64,000 bases of DNA, taken from the NCBI GenBank assembly GCA_001466705.2, contig LATX02000236.1, forward strand, positions 124,001 through 188,000, written 5' to 3'. This DNA is from Moniliophthora roreri (lineage: Eukaryota; Basidiomycota; Agaricomycetes; Agaricales; Marasmiaceae). Positions 11,459 to 22,809 of this stretch are shown here, one piece after another. How positions within the stretch are numbered: the first letter of the stretch is position 1; each line of letters opens with the position of its first letter. The position numbers and the translations under genes were made by a program. A model generated the notes under the pieces. It saw nothing but the letters and a program-made list of their open reading frames with translations. It did no database searches and was not told the origin of the DNA.

Positions 11459-13928
11459 ATGGCTCTACCTCTCGATCCTAATCTACTTGTCTATATACCA
11501 CTTCTTGGTGTCGTATCGCTCGCTCTTTTTCTCACTTTTCGTTCCAAGCAACGGTCTCTTAGCTTCCTTCGAGGGCCTCCTAACACATCCGTGTTCCTTG
11601 GTACGTACTCATACCCCTGTAAGCCGTCTCGGGATTGACTGACCGCTGTATAGGAAATGAGTACGACATGCTCCAGCAGTTTGAAATCAAGACTGGCTCG
11701 TTGTTCCAATGGACGAAGGAATACGGGACCGCTTTTCGTGCAAAGACCATTCTCAACGTATGAGCCCCATGTTCGCGCTAGTTATATGTATCTGCTCATC
11801 CTCAATCGTTGACAGGAGGACATGCTTATCGTTTCCGACCCCAAAGCTTTGCAGCACATCTTCCACAGATCTTCATACCGCTATCCCAAGTCTGCCGACA
11901 CTGAATCCGGTATCCGCAGATTATTTGGCCCTGGTGTCGCTAGTGTGCAAGGTTTGTGATTGTCTGAGTCTTGCCTGTGCGATGTTGCATCTTACGCTAT
12001 CAATACCAACCCAGGCCTAGATCATCAACGACAACGCAAGATTATGAACCCCGCTTTCTCCTCTGCTCAAATTAAACCATTTGTCGAGATATTCCAGAGG
12101 ACTACAGCCACAGTAAGTAGACCGTGCCATTCGACCTTTTTCTCTGTCAGACCTTTTTCTTTACAAGCTTGTATCGCGATGGCGTGAACAGCTCGCTTCT
12201 GGAAAGGACGTTATCGATACCACGAAATACTTCCAGAACTTGACGTTGGATGCCTTGGGTGCAAGTAAGCGAACTACATATATCATTTTAACAGTCCACT
12301 TTCTGACTTATTATTCCTCGCTATAATTCAGCTGTATTTGATTACGACTTCGGCGCACTCCAAGACAGTAACAATGAGCTAGCGCATATGGTTCGAAATC
12401 TCTTGTAAGCATCCTCTCTTCCCGCTCCTGGCATGCACGACACCAAAATTATTTTGTTAAACAGTGTGGACTCTGTTCGCCCAACCAAACTCAGATACCT
12501 CTGGGACCATATGCGTAGCCGATTCATGCCAACCGCACTTTCGAATATCGGTACTGCTTTGATGCCCACGAAGGAAGACATCCGTTGGCAAAAGTGGCTC
12601 AAGGCATCGAAATACCAAGCCAAGATACTATACGACAACAAGTTGCAAGGCGAGACTTCCGAAGAGAACGATGTGTTGGGTGTCCTGTGTGAGTCCTGCT
12701 TGGCTACATGAGTTATTTCGGCGCTCAGACTTTACTGGAAAGCACGATCATTGGATGCAAAGGAACCAGAGAAGAGGCTCGACGCCGAGGAAGCCTCATC
12801 GCAAATGTCGTATGTGTACCATCTCTCGCCTTACATAGAAAAATGATGCTCAGTCATTGACAGGACTATCATTATGGCTGGCCATGAGACATCTGGTTCG
12901 TTGTCTTTGGATCCGCCAAGACCGTGAAATTAACTATTGCACGAAGGAAATACTCTTCTTTGGCTATTCTATGAACTGGCCCGCCATCCCGCTGACCAGG
13001 AGCGCCTGATCAAAGAAATTCACCATATTCGCGAACAAAAGGGATCAGACTCGGATTTAAGTGCTAGTGACTACGATTCGATGCCTTTCCTCAATGCCGT
13101 GATCAAGGTTTGTTGTTCAGTTCCCAGTTTCACTTTTCATTGCATTTATGCCGCACTGTAGGAAACACTCCGCCTCCATCCTATCGTAACCAGTCTCATC
13201 CGTGAAGCGTCGGAAGACGATATCATTCCACTTGAGTATCCGATCCCCTCTGCATCTGGCGATATGCTTTCGGAAATCCCGGTCGTAAAAGGACAGCGAA
13301 TTATGCCTTCTATCATTGGATATAATTAGTAAGTTCGATCGTGTCGATTCAACATTGTAAAAGGCACTCATCTCTATCCTCGGACAGTCTGACACAGGTA
13401 TGGGGTGAAGATGCTGATGAATGGAATCCCGAACGACATCTGGATGCGAAGAGGGCTACTACGTTAGGTGTTTATGGGAACTTGTAAGTGACAACTTCAA
13501 TACTTGGTGCGATGACTTTTCTGATGCGCGTTCGTAAACCCGAAGAATGACATTCAGTACGTTCGTATGCTGAGAGAGAGAAAAGTATCTACTCTAACAC
13601 AGCCTTTTCCTGTCAGGTGCCGGGGTCAGAGCCTGCCTTGGGTAAGTATTCCCCTTAACTTGTAGTTCGTCATCATCCATCAAATTATACAGCTGGAGAT
13701 TTGCGTGAGTAACTTCACGAGTCTAAAGGTAACCTGAATCTGATGCCCTGCAGTGTCCACGAAATCCAAACTGTCACTGCCCTCCTCGTCGAGTCCTTCG
13801 AGTTCTCTATGCTACCGGGAGTAGATGTTATGATGGTTGATGCTGCGCTCCTTGCACCTGCTATCCGGGGAAAGGAGCATGAAGGGATTCAGATGCCTCT
13901 TAAAGTCAAATTGAGGGAATCGGATTAG
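11459..13928 (+). CDS. Cytochrome P450 monooxygenase, copy 1 (543 aa, 16 exons)
   Basis: Model: join(11459..11600, 11654..11757, 11816..11951, 12015..12112, 12168..12264, 12332..12404, 12465..12686, 12729..12809, 12864..12895, 12947..13107, 13162..13328, 13388..13483, 13546..13556, 13617..13641, 13693..13704, 13754..13928).

The N-terminal anchor is residues about 9-28. A proline-rich hinge RGPPNTS follows. The I-helix motif AGHETS is at 323-328, ETLR (ExxR) at 383-386, and the haem motif FSAGVRACLG at 473-482 with Cys480 as thiolate ligand. All signature residues are present. It is expected at the ER membrane using a P450 reductase; the substrate is unknown.

Exons of 11 and 12 nt encode part of the haem loop. 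Intron 7 uses donor CT|gtgtga, chosen because it preserves reading into LYWKARSLD. It is a tandem paralogue of the gene at 17317. Confidence 0.93.
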
Positions 13929-14095
13929 GTGATACTTGGTGTTGCTTTAGTTGGATAACGGTTGAGGACGTACATTGTTTAGTATCGGACAATAAACTAG
14001 GTTTATGCGGAATTTGGATGTCAAGTCCTCTACACAGTCATATTGGTGTCTTGGTTGCTCAGCAGCTCACACGACAACCAGCACACTTCATTCCA
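13929..14095. other. 3' flank of P450-1
   Basis: Short non-coding stretch between the P450-1 stop codon and the assembly join at 14096. It contains a possible poly(A) signal (aataaa near 13990). Confidence 0.4.
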
Positions 14096-14096
14096 N
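14096..14096. other. Assembly join (single N)
   Basis: An ambiguous base. Unlike the other two Ns, the flanks are not copies of each other, so sequence of unknown length may be missing here, possibly including the 5' part of the decayed gene that follows. Confidence 0.85.
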
Positions 14097-14159
14097 CACC
14101 ATACTCTTGACACATAGTAGAAAGACATCTTTCTTTAACGCTATCACGATTCACGAAAA

Positions 14160-15290
14160 CCATCATCGTCGACACCTATATCCTCCCTGCCAAAGCGGAC
14201 CTAAAGAAAGGGTTTCATGGAGTCTGGGCCTTCTCCGCTTACACCTGTCATCTCCGAGTATCCTACTACACTTTGGCACAGGGCCACAAATATCGGACTC
14301 CAGAGAAAGTTGGAGTTGAGTTGGAGAGCGCTCAAAGGTGGTAGATGTTACGTGGAGCAACATTCGGTCAAGACGATGGCGTCTCTATAGATCTGGGTAC
14401 TATCGTACGTGTGATGCCATTTCCTGACAATAAGCGTTATGATCTTACTGCATTAGCCAGCTAAACGCACTGGTGACGTCTCACATATGAGCACAGAAAG
14501 CAACAAACCCTCGTCTCAACCCAGTACGGAAACTTCGTCCATGTCTCACTTGGTAAATATGCAGACGTGTCGCCTGAGGGGCTTGCGTCACCTTATATTG
14601 CCGTCGGGAAGAGCTATGACCAACTGACTGAAATAAGTAGAGTAGGCTCTTCTGAGTGTGCACTTCTTCATCAATACTGACGACAACACTCGTTATCAGG
14701 TTCGTCATGTTGTCAAGTTTTATATGTACGACACCATAGTGACGGATACGGTGTCACCGGATCTGTCCTCCATCTTTCCATCTCCCCCAACTGGTTCGCG
14801 CTCCGGCGTCTAGGTATATCTGGGAGCTTCGGCACAGTAATTGGCTGACGAAGCTCCAGATATCACCAAGTCTCTCAATAGACTATCGTGGTTCTGGATG
14901 TCCCTCGGAGAAGCAGAAGTGTTAGTAGATCCGTCAAGTGTTAAAGAGGCAATGGATTTCAGTATGTTTTACTGCTTGTGGGTGTCGACGGCCGGGCTGA
15001 ATGTCTACCTTGTAGGGCATCAAGACGTCGCTACGGAGATTCCGTGGTACGAAGACTTACACGGTATCTACGTGAGTACTGCTATGTACACGTGTCACCT
15101 AGTTGGCTGACAAGTTTTCGATAGACGAGGGTAACGAGAGTAAACATCTCCTGTTGCCGGGAAAGGATTTCACGAGTAGGTTTTGGGATGGGGTCGTTGA
15201 GAGCAGAAAAGAAAGGATTGAGGAGTATAATCAGCATCCTTTGCCATGGGTGTGTATTTGCTGCAGAACTATCGACAGTCCGTTCGGGTT
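14160..15290 (+). pseudogene. Remains of an unrecognised multi-exon gene
   Basis: Several protein-like stretches lie in order on the plus strand but in changing frames. One near 14165-14335 contains LKKGFHGVWAFSAYTCHL, with RGATFGQDDGVSIDLGT just after. Another near 14527-14625 contains GNFVHVSLGKYADVSPEG. A third near 14730-14815 contains GVTGSVLHLSISPNWFALRR. Others are 14860-15072 (LNRLSWFWMSLGEAEVLVD ... GHQDVATEIPWYEDLHGIY) and 15107-15262 (LLLPGKDFTSRFWDGVVES).

Part of the frame changing may be short introns (ctacgtgag... and similar), but stops such as the TAG after CAAAGGTGG suggest damage, and the left end is cut by the N at 14096. I do not recognise the family. The right end runs into the duplicated block at 15279. 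It may be a partial gene rather than a pseudogene. Confidence 0.4.
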
Positions 15291-16222
15291 GCGTGGTGGC
15301 CATGCACTAACTTCTATTCGTTTATGCAGACAGGAAGCAAGGTTCTATGTATGTTCTTGCCAGAATCCAAAAGCTGTACACCGCTTCCTGTGCCTTTTCT
15401 ACTTATTCCTAGTTCTACTGTCCATTTCCATCTATCACTACCATTGTTCTCAATTCATTCTGTCAATTTTAGATACCCTTACACTGGACTCTTGACTAGC
15501 AACGATCCTGATAGGCTCTGCACTTTGTTACAATATGATCACCGGATAGATGCCGTCGGGCGAGCCGGCGGGAATTCTGGACTCGGCTGACTGCGCAACG
15601 CGCATCCACCTGCCGTTGAGTCAACACGACTTCTTTCGCCAACTCAAAATGACATCTCGCCAACGCTGGGTAGTTCATTCTTCTGCCGCTGACGTGCACC
15701 TAAATGACAAGATACTCTCGTGGAAAGGAGGCTGGCCCTCAAGAAAAAAAACTTTGCTTTGACTATTCACGACTTTCCAACCCTTCTTCGATCCTACAAA
15801 GCTCTCTCCTCAAAAAAAAAAAAAAAAGCACTCCATGAGGGCAAAATGACTGCTCCTCTTGCTGAACGCTCGCTTCTCCCTGGAATTTCTGTATCCATTT
15901 TGTCGCAGTCTTGTGCCCCCCTTGGTGTCCTCCCGGTTTTTGACGTGAGATCCATGGTAACTCGGAAGATTTTTTGTGTTCTAATCGGGCCCCGAATGTG
16001 TGAAGTGCAATCTCATCAGCTAATTGGAGTCGCAGGCATACTCTATTCGCTTGTACCAGCGTCTGGTGTTCAACGCTATGCAAACGGGATTTGAAAGCTG
16101 CCGCGGTTGTACCTCTTCCTGCTTCGTTTACTGGTTCGTTTACTGGTTCTTAGTCAATATCTATCAAACACCTTGCCCCTTTATCGTCAGCAGAAATGAC
16201 GCATCGGGGCGGGCGGGTCGCC
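15279..16222. repeat. First copy of an N-separated 0.95-kb duplication (P450-2 upstream region)
   Basis: This recurs at 16224-17173. By eye the only difference is a 6-nt insertion in the second copy near 16340. The N at 16223 sits exactly between the end of copy one and the start of copy two, as at 5748. Most likely it is an unmerged overlap of two contigs, so the region is single-copy in reality. It includes a 15-nt A run near 15813. Confidence 0.88.
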
Positions 16223-16223
16223 N
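16223..16223. other. Assembly join (single N)
   Basis: An ambiguous base separating two near-identical 0.95-kb copies; a contig junction. Confidence 0.9.
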
Positions 16224-17316
16224 TCCGTTCGGGTTGCGTGGTGGCCATGCACTAACTTCTATTCGTTTATGCAGACAGGAAGCAAGGTTCTATGTATGTT
16301 CTTGCCAGAATCCAAAAGCTGTACACCGCTTCCTGTGCCTCGCGTGTTTCTACTTATTCCTAGTTCTACTGTCCATTTCCATCTATCACTACCATTGTTC
16401 TCAATTCATTCTGTCAATTTTAGATACCCTTACACTGGACTCTTGACTAGCAACGATCCTGATAGGCTCTGCACTTTGTTACAATATGATCACCGGATAG
16501 ATGCCGTCGGGCGAGCCGGCGGGAATTCTGGACTCGGCTGACTGCGCAACGCGCATCCACCTGCCGTTGAGTCAACACGACTTCTTTCGCCAACTCAAAA
16601 TGACATCTCGCCAACGCTGGGTAGTTCATTCTTCTGCCGCTGACGTGCACCTAAATGACAAGATACTCTCGTGGAAAGGAGGCTGGCCCTCAAGAAAAAA
16701 AACTTTGCTTTGACTATTCACGACTTTCCAACCCTTCTTCGATCCTACAAAGCTCTCTCCTCAAAAAAAAAAAAAAAAGCACTCCATGAGGGCAAAATGA
16801 CTGCTCCTCTTGCTGAACGCTCGCTTCTCCCTGGAATTTCTGTATCCATTTTGTCGCAGTCTTGTGCCCCCCTTGGTGTCCTCCCGGTTTTTGACGTGAG
16901 ATCCATGGTAACTCGGAAGATTTTTTGTGTTCTAATCGGGCCCCGAATGTGTGAAGTGCAATCTCATCAGCTAATTGGAGTCGCAGGCATACTCTATTCG
17001 CTTGTACCAGCGTCTGGTGTTCAACGCTATGCAAACGGGATTTGAAAGCTGCCGCGGTTGTACCTCTTCCTGCTTCGTTTACTGGTTCGTTTACTGGTTC
17101 TTAGTCAATATCTATCAAACACCTTGCCCCTTTATCGTCAGCAGAAATGACGCATCGGGGCGGGCGGGTCGCCTAGCATTTCTATTGTAGAAATCCCATA
17201 CTGTGGTACAATCGAAGGTTTTTCATATAAAAAAAGGCATGAAACTATCCTGTCACTACAGAAACACTCATACCGTACCAGACCACACCTATCTTTACTG
17301 AGACTCAACATTCGAC
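16224..17316. promoter_or_regulatory. Second duplicate copy and promoter of P450-2
   Basis: Bases 16224-17173 repeat 15279-16222. The unit corresponds in patches to the P450-1 flank at 10665-11360. A TATA-like run (tataaaaaaa) starts at 17226, about 90 nt before the start codon. No gene is present; the ORFs here are chance frames repeated with the duplication. Confidence 0.7.
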
Positions 17317-19777
17317 ATGGATCTACCTCTCAATCCCAATCTGCTCGTCTATATACCGCTTTTAGGCGCCGTTTCCCTTGCACTCTTCCTCACTTTTCGT
17401 TCCAAACGACGGTCTCTCAGCTTCCTTCGAGGGCCTCCCAACACATCCGTGTTTCTTGGTATGTGGACACGCACCTGTAAGTCGTCTCAGGGCCGACTAA
17501 CCGCTGAATAGGAAACGAGTACGACATGCTCCAACAGTTTGAAATCATGACTGGTCCGTTGTTCCAATGGACGAGGGAATATGGGTCTGCTTTTCGTGCA
17601 AAGACCATTCTCAACGTACGAGTTCCACCCATGCCGATCATACTATATCTGCTCATCAGTCCACCCGTGACAGGAGGATATGCTTATCGTTTCCGATCCC
17701 AAAGCTTTACAGCACATCTTCCACAAATCATCATACCGCTATCCTAAGTCTGCCGACAGTGAATTCGGTGCTCACAGACTGTTTGGCCCTGGTGTCGCTA
17801 GTGTGCAAGGTTTGCGAATTCAACCTATGATCGTTGAATGCGAATCGCATCTGACGTTGTCAATCTCGATCCAGGCACGGTTCACCAACGACAACGCAAG
17901 ATTATGAGCCCCGCTTTCTCTTCTGCTCAAATTAAACCATTCGTTGAGATATTCCAGAGGACTACGGCTACGGTAAGTACATCGTGACGTCCGGCGTTTT
18001 TCTCATTCTCTGACTTGTTGCTCGAAGCTGGTGTCACAATGGCGTGAACAACTTGCTGCTGGAAAGGATGTCATTGATACTACGAAACACTTCCAGAACT
18101 TGACGTTGGATGCCCTGGGCGCAAGTACGTGTCCTATTTATCCTTTCAACAGTGAAGATTCTCATCATTCCTTGCAATGCGATCTAGCTGTGTTCGATTA
18201 TGACTTTGGTGCACTCCGAAGCAGCAACAACGAGCTAGCGTATATGGTTCGAAATCTCTTGTAAGGGTCCCATGTTCCCGCTCATGACATGCACGACACC
18301 TAAGTAATTTTTGTTAAACAGTGTGGACTCTGTTCGCCCGACAAAGCTTAGATACCTCTGGAACAACATGCGGAGCCGATTCATGCCAAGAACGCTCTCG
18401 AAACTTGGTACTGCCTTGATGCCTACCAAGGAAGACATCCGTTGGCAAAAGTGGCTCAAGGCATCGAAAGACCAAGCCAAGATACTATACGACAACAAGT
18501 TGCAAGGCGAGACTTCCGAAGAGAACGATGTGTTGGGTGTCCTGTGTGAGTCCTGCTTGGCTACATGATTTATTTCGGTGCTCAGATTTTATTGGATAGC
18601 ACGATCATTGGATGCAAAGGAACCAGAGAAGAAACTCGATGCCGAGGAAGCTCTATCGCAGATGTCGTACGTGTACACGTTCCGTCTCTATGCAGAGAAT
18701 AATGCTCAGGTTCGAACATTGACAGCACTATCATTATGGCTGGCCATGAAACATCTGGTTCGTTGTCTTTGGATCCGTCAAGACTGTGAAATTAAATATT
18801 GCACGAAGGAAATACCCTTCTTTGGCTGTTCTATGAACTGGCCCGCCATCCCGCTGACCAGGAGCGCCTGATCAAAGAAATTCACCAGGTTCGCGAACAG
18901 AAGGGATCAGACTCGGATTTAAGTGCTAGTGACTACGATTCGATGCCTTTCCTCAACGCCGTGATCAAGGTTCGTTGTTCGTTTCCTAGTTTCACTTCTC
19001 ATTGCATTTACGCCGCACTGTAGGAAACACTCAGACTTCATCCAATCGCAACCCGTCTTATTCGTGAAGCGTCGGAAGACGATGTCATTTCCCTTGAGTA
19101 TCCGATCCCCTCTACATCAGGCGATATGCTTTCGGAAATCCCGGTCGTAAAAGGACAGCGAATCATGACATCTATCATTGGATATAATTAGTAAGTCCGG
19201 CCTTGTCGTAGAAGTGGCACTCATCCCTATGCTCGGGCAGTTTGACACAGGTATGGGGTGAGGATGCTGATGAATGGAATCCCGAACGACATCTGGACGC
19301 GAAGCGGGCTACTACGTTGGGCGTTTATGGGAATTTGTAAGTGGTGCCATCAATCACGGCTTTCTGACGCTGATACACGTTCTTAATCCGCAGAATGACA
19401 TTCAGTAAGTTTGTATGGTGAGAAGGAAAAGTATGAATGTTAACGCAGCTTGTCAGGTGCCGGCGTCAGAGCCTGCCTTGGGTAAGTGTTTTCCTAATCT
19501 GCAGTCTGCTGTTCTTACTTTCTATTAATCAAACTATACAGCTGGAGATTTGCGTGAGTAGTTTCCCGCATCCAAAAGTAACCTGAGCCTGATGCATTAC
19601 AGGGTCCACGAAATCCAAACGGTCACTGCTCTCCTCGTCGAGTCGTTCGAGTTCTCTATGCTACCGGGAGTAGACATCATGATGGTTGACGCTGCGCTTC
19701 TTGCACCTGTTGTTCGAGGAAAGAAGCATGAAGGGATTCAGATGCCTTTAAAAGTCAAGTTGAGGGAATCGGATTAG
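17317..19777 (+). CDS. Cytochrome P450 monooxygenase, copy 2 (543 aa, 16 exons)
   Basis: Model: join(17317..17458, 17512..17615, 17674..17809, 17875..17972, 18028..18124, 18188..18260, 18322..18543, 18586..18666, 18726..18757, 18809..18969, 19024..19190, 19241..19336, 19394..19404, 19457..19481, 19542..19553, 19603..19777).

Every exon has exactly the same length as in copy 1, and every intron lies at the same place, while intron sequences differ. AGHETS, ETLR and FSAGVRACLG are all intact, as is the N-terminal anchor. Conservation of exon lengths with diverged introns argues that both copies have been kept under selection. The function is membrane-bound monooxygenation of an unknown, probably hydrophobic substrate. 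Confidence 0.93.
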
Positions 19778-20588
19778 GACTGCTTCAGTTAGGCATTGGT
19801 CGAGGGTGCATGATGTCAACTATCGGCAGGCGTTCATTATAGTTTAGCGGATTCACAAGCCCAACTGATATATGCTTGAACCCCGTCTCCTTATCTCCTT
19901 ATCTATGAAATCAGTATCGCAATCAGTCACTATGGAGAGAGAGGCAAAGAATACTTACCACGATCCTGGGACTCAGGATGATCGACCATAAGGCGTTAAA
20001 GCAGGTGAACAACGTTTGTTGCCATACGTAACTCAGCGGTAACATACTTCGCGAGCTCATTATGGAGAAGGTACTTGAGAAGTAGCATTGAAACACGCGA
20101 CGGGATTGCCGCCGGTCCGGTTGAGCGCTGATTGCATTGCACGTGCCCAGACATGTCCTATTCCATGAACAACACCCAATTCACTTTGGCATCTAGGGCA
20201 CGAAGCCTCTCGAAATTGCTTTGGGAAACTACTCCACATTGAAAGATATTCACATGGCTCGGGACTTCCAATGAATTCAAGGTTATACTGGCTGCCGGAC
20301 TCGGATGCATAGTACCCTCACTATCTTCGATATTTTTAAGGTTCAGCGGTGGCTCCATGATGGAATATTTTCTTTGGCCTATTACCGGTATCACAGGTTT
20401 CTCTGTCCTGCAGACCGATAAGAGAACGCCGAAACTCCCATTAACGTACTGCCGGTAGGTTACCGAGTCCGACGTGGAGTCAAGCAGCAGGGAAAACGGG
20501 ATCTTTAAAGGTGAGTCTGTTTCGCATCTCTTCATTCCCACCCCTCTGTATTTCTGTTATCCTGTCTGGACACTCGAAAAGAGCTGGG
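19778..20588. other. Intergenic between P450-2 and the DUF6534-like gene
   Basis: No coding similarity is seen. A 127-codon minus-strand ORF (20158-20541) has no recognisable features and I regard it as chance. The last 100-200 nt presumably carry the promoter of the next gene. Confidence 0.4.
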
Positions 20589-22517
20589 ATGTCGTCCTCA
20601 CCAACAGTGGCATCGATGTCCGTGTTTTTGTTGAGCCCACTGATTCCAAACCGATTTAGATTCGCTCAGATACGGGCCCATGTACATTGGCACGTTTTTA
20701 AGTTCAATTCTTTATGGGGTTGGTTCCGTACTTTATTCTTTATACAACTTAGACGCTCAAGATTCATTCACAGGTCGTTGTTGTCCAGGTTCCTCTCAAG
20801 TTAATGACTCAAGCACGCAAGTCACGCTAAGATTGATCGGCAGACTTTTATATACTTTCATACATACAAAAGGTTCGTATAACGATCAGCTGTCTACACC
20901 AGCATCGCAATGACCTCGATTAATAGGGACTATCGCTGGATGAGATGCTTCGCGAGTTTATTCTTTCCAGTGGCGATTTCAAACTACATGCTCAAGGTGC
21001 AATAGATTGTCTACCTTTTTGTCGCTGAAACAGTCGGCACGGGCTTGTTCTTTGGAATGATGTACGAACCTCTACTTCTCAATTTTGGTTAGTAAAGCGA
21101 CTCAGTTATTATCACTCACGATTCTCATTATGACAAACTCTAGGCAACCCGGAAATCTTGATAAACTCTCCGTTACGTCCGTCACATCCTCATTTCTTCT
21201 GAAAAATTTTTCATGGGCTCTCTTCATTCGTAACAGTGCTTCGTGCAGGTACGTTTCAAAGAGACTTTTACCGGGCTTTCCTTTGACACGGATCATTTCA
21301 GATGGCCCAATAACAGTAAGGACTTGCAACTTCGCCAATACTCCGCTGACAATTCTTAAACAAGACTTTGATATCGACGCCTGTCCAATGGTTCATGGCA
21401 TGGCGCATCAAAGTCATAACTAGGTCCAAAGTGTTAACCGCGTTCATATGGGGTCTTTCCTTGGCCTCTTTGGGTGAGTCATCAGAGTTTCTCAGGAACG
21501 AAGTTAACAGAGGCTTACTTTCGGGGGTCAGCTGGTGGAATATTAACGAGCGTCGCCCTAGTGTCCACACCTGAGTTTCAGCGATTTGGCGAGTTCAAAT
21601 ATGCACCGAGTTTATGGCAGGTTACAAGTGCTGTAGCGGATATCACGATATCCTCAAGCTTAGTTTACTCCCTAGCAAGTGTCGTCCCGTTTCCGTCCAT
21701 CATTCACAAATTTAATATCTGATTTCGTAGCTCAAGCAAAAAACGCGACTTTCTACCACGAACGACCAAGTCGACCGCATTATTTGGCGTACGCATTCCG
21801 AGTCTGTCCTTCATAATACTGAACAGTAAATGTGTTATAGTCACCGTACAAACTGGGACTATTACGGCCGTGGCTGCTTTGGCGGATGCCGTGGTGTACC
21901 TCAGTGTTACGGTAAGGTTCCTGGCCGCACCTCAAGACGCGCATCTGAAAAAATCCCCGAAAACGTCAATCAGTCTCACCCTACAATGTAAGTGAAACCT
22001 TGAGTTCAAATAACTCCCTAAGTTGCTGATTCTGGCCCGGGCTAATCTCTCCAGATTCTTCATCTGGGACTTGTCATTATCGAAGCTCTATACCAATTCA
22101 GTCCTCAGCTCGTAAGCACAGATCATACCCACGCCATTCTCTGCGAGATATGACTATTGTTTCTGCAGCCTCAATGCACGAAAGATTGGCGGTCGGCCTG
22201 GCGCTGGCGTGACTACCACTGGTCCGGGAAACCTCAGCGTTCTCTTTGCTTCCTATGAGTCTGAAGATAGCGCTGTGCGTAAAACTCGTTGTTTCATTCT
22301 TAGCCTTCCTGGGCCTGACGTTCCAGTCTAGCGTTACCCTAACAGTAGATCGTTAAACGATATTGAGATGGCCGAAAGGTCCAAGTCAAACGGACCCCTA
22401 GATTCGTTCGACCTTGACTTGGACTATCATGACGAATCTCCGTCCCCGAGTTTCATACGTCCTCCGCCGCCGGTGAGGGTGGCCTACTCGGTCTCGAGTA
22501 TTTCACGGACGGACTAG
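20589..22517 (+). CDS. DUF6534-like seven-TM membrane protein (348 aa, 16 exons)
   Basis: Model: join(20589..20617, 20670..20727, 20844..20872, 20927..20951, 21006..21087, 21144..21176, 21237..21248, 21302..21315, 21365..21473, 21511..21674, 21731..21788, 21841..21911, 21974..21987, 22055..22111, 22169..22274, 22332..22517). All phases close.

The spliced product has the order typical of the family: GPMYIGTFLSSILYG, then TFIYFHTYK, FVAETVGTGLFFGMMYEP, LISTPVQWFMAWRIK, TVQTGTITAVAALADAV, and the signature KLYTNSVLSSLNAR before a polar tail. The fungal role is unknown; these are plasma-membrane-like hydrophobic proteins abundant in Agaricomycetes.

Two introns (20952-21005 and 21675-21730) start with GC (gcgagt, gcaagt). 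They were accepted because only they remove in-frame stops and restore the family pattern. Exons 7, 8 and 13 are 12, 14 and 14 nt. Confidence 0.82.
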
Positions 22518-22809
22518 TGGACGACAGATCTAACAGAAGTCATCAACTAGGAGTGTTCCATACCGAGGAAAGATGTATATTGACAGCCAAGAATAGATAC
22601 CGTGTACTTCTGCATGAACTTCAAACATGCTGGACCGGGCCTGCTAAACCGGGCTGCTTGTTAACTCCACACCAGGACCTCCGGCTGTACGAGCTCGCGA
22701 CGAGTGGCAGGGTCGCAAGAAATCTATAATACGTTTCGTGCTGGCGCCTATGGACCTATTAATGAAAATGCACATACTAAAGCAATTGGAGGGAGACATA
22801 CATTGAAGA

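Noticed and set aside
12680..12690. Donor CTGT|gtgagt for P450-1 intron 7
   Set aside because: It looks like a better consensus, but it shifts the frame; CT|gtgtga gives LYWKARSLD and the same length in both P450 copies.
20158..20541. 127-codon minus-strand ORF before the DUF6534-like gene
   Set aside because: No domain, signal peptide or paralogue; chance frame is as likely.
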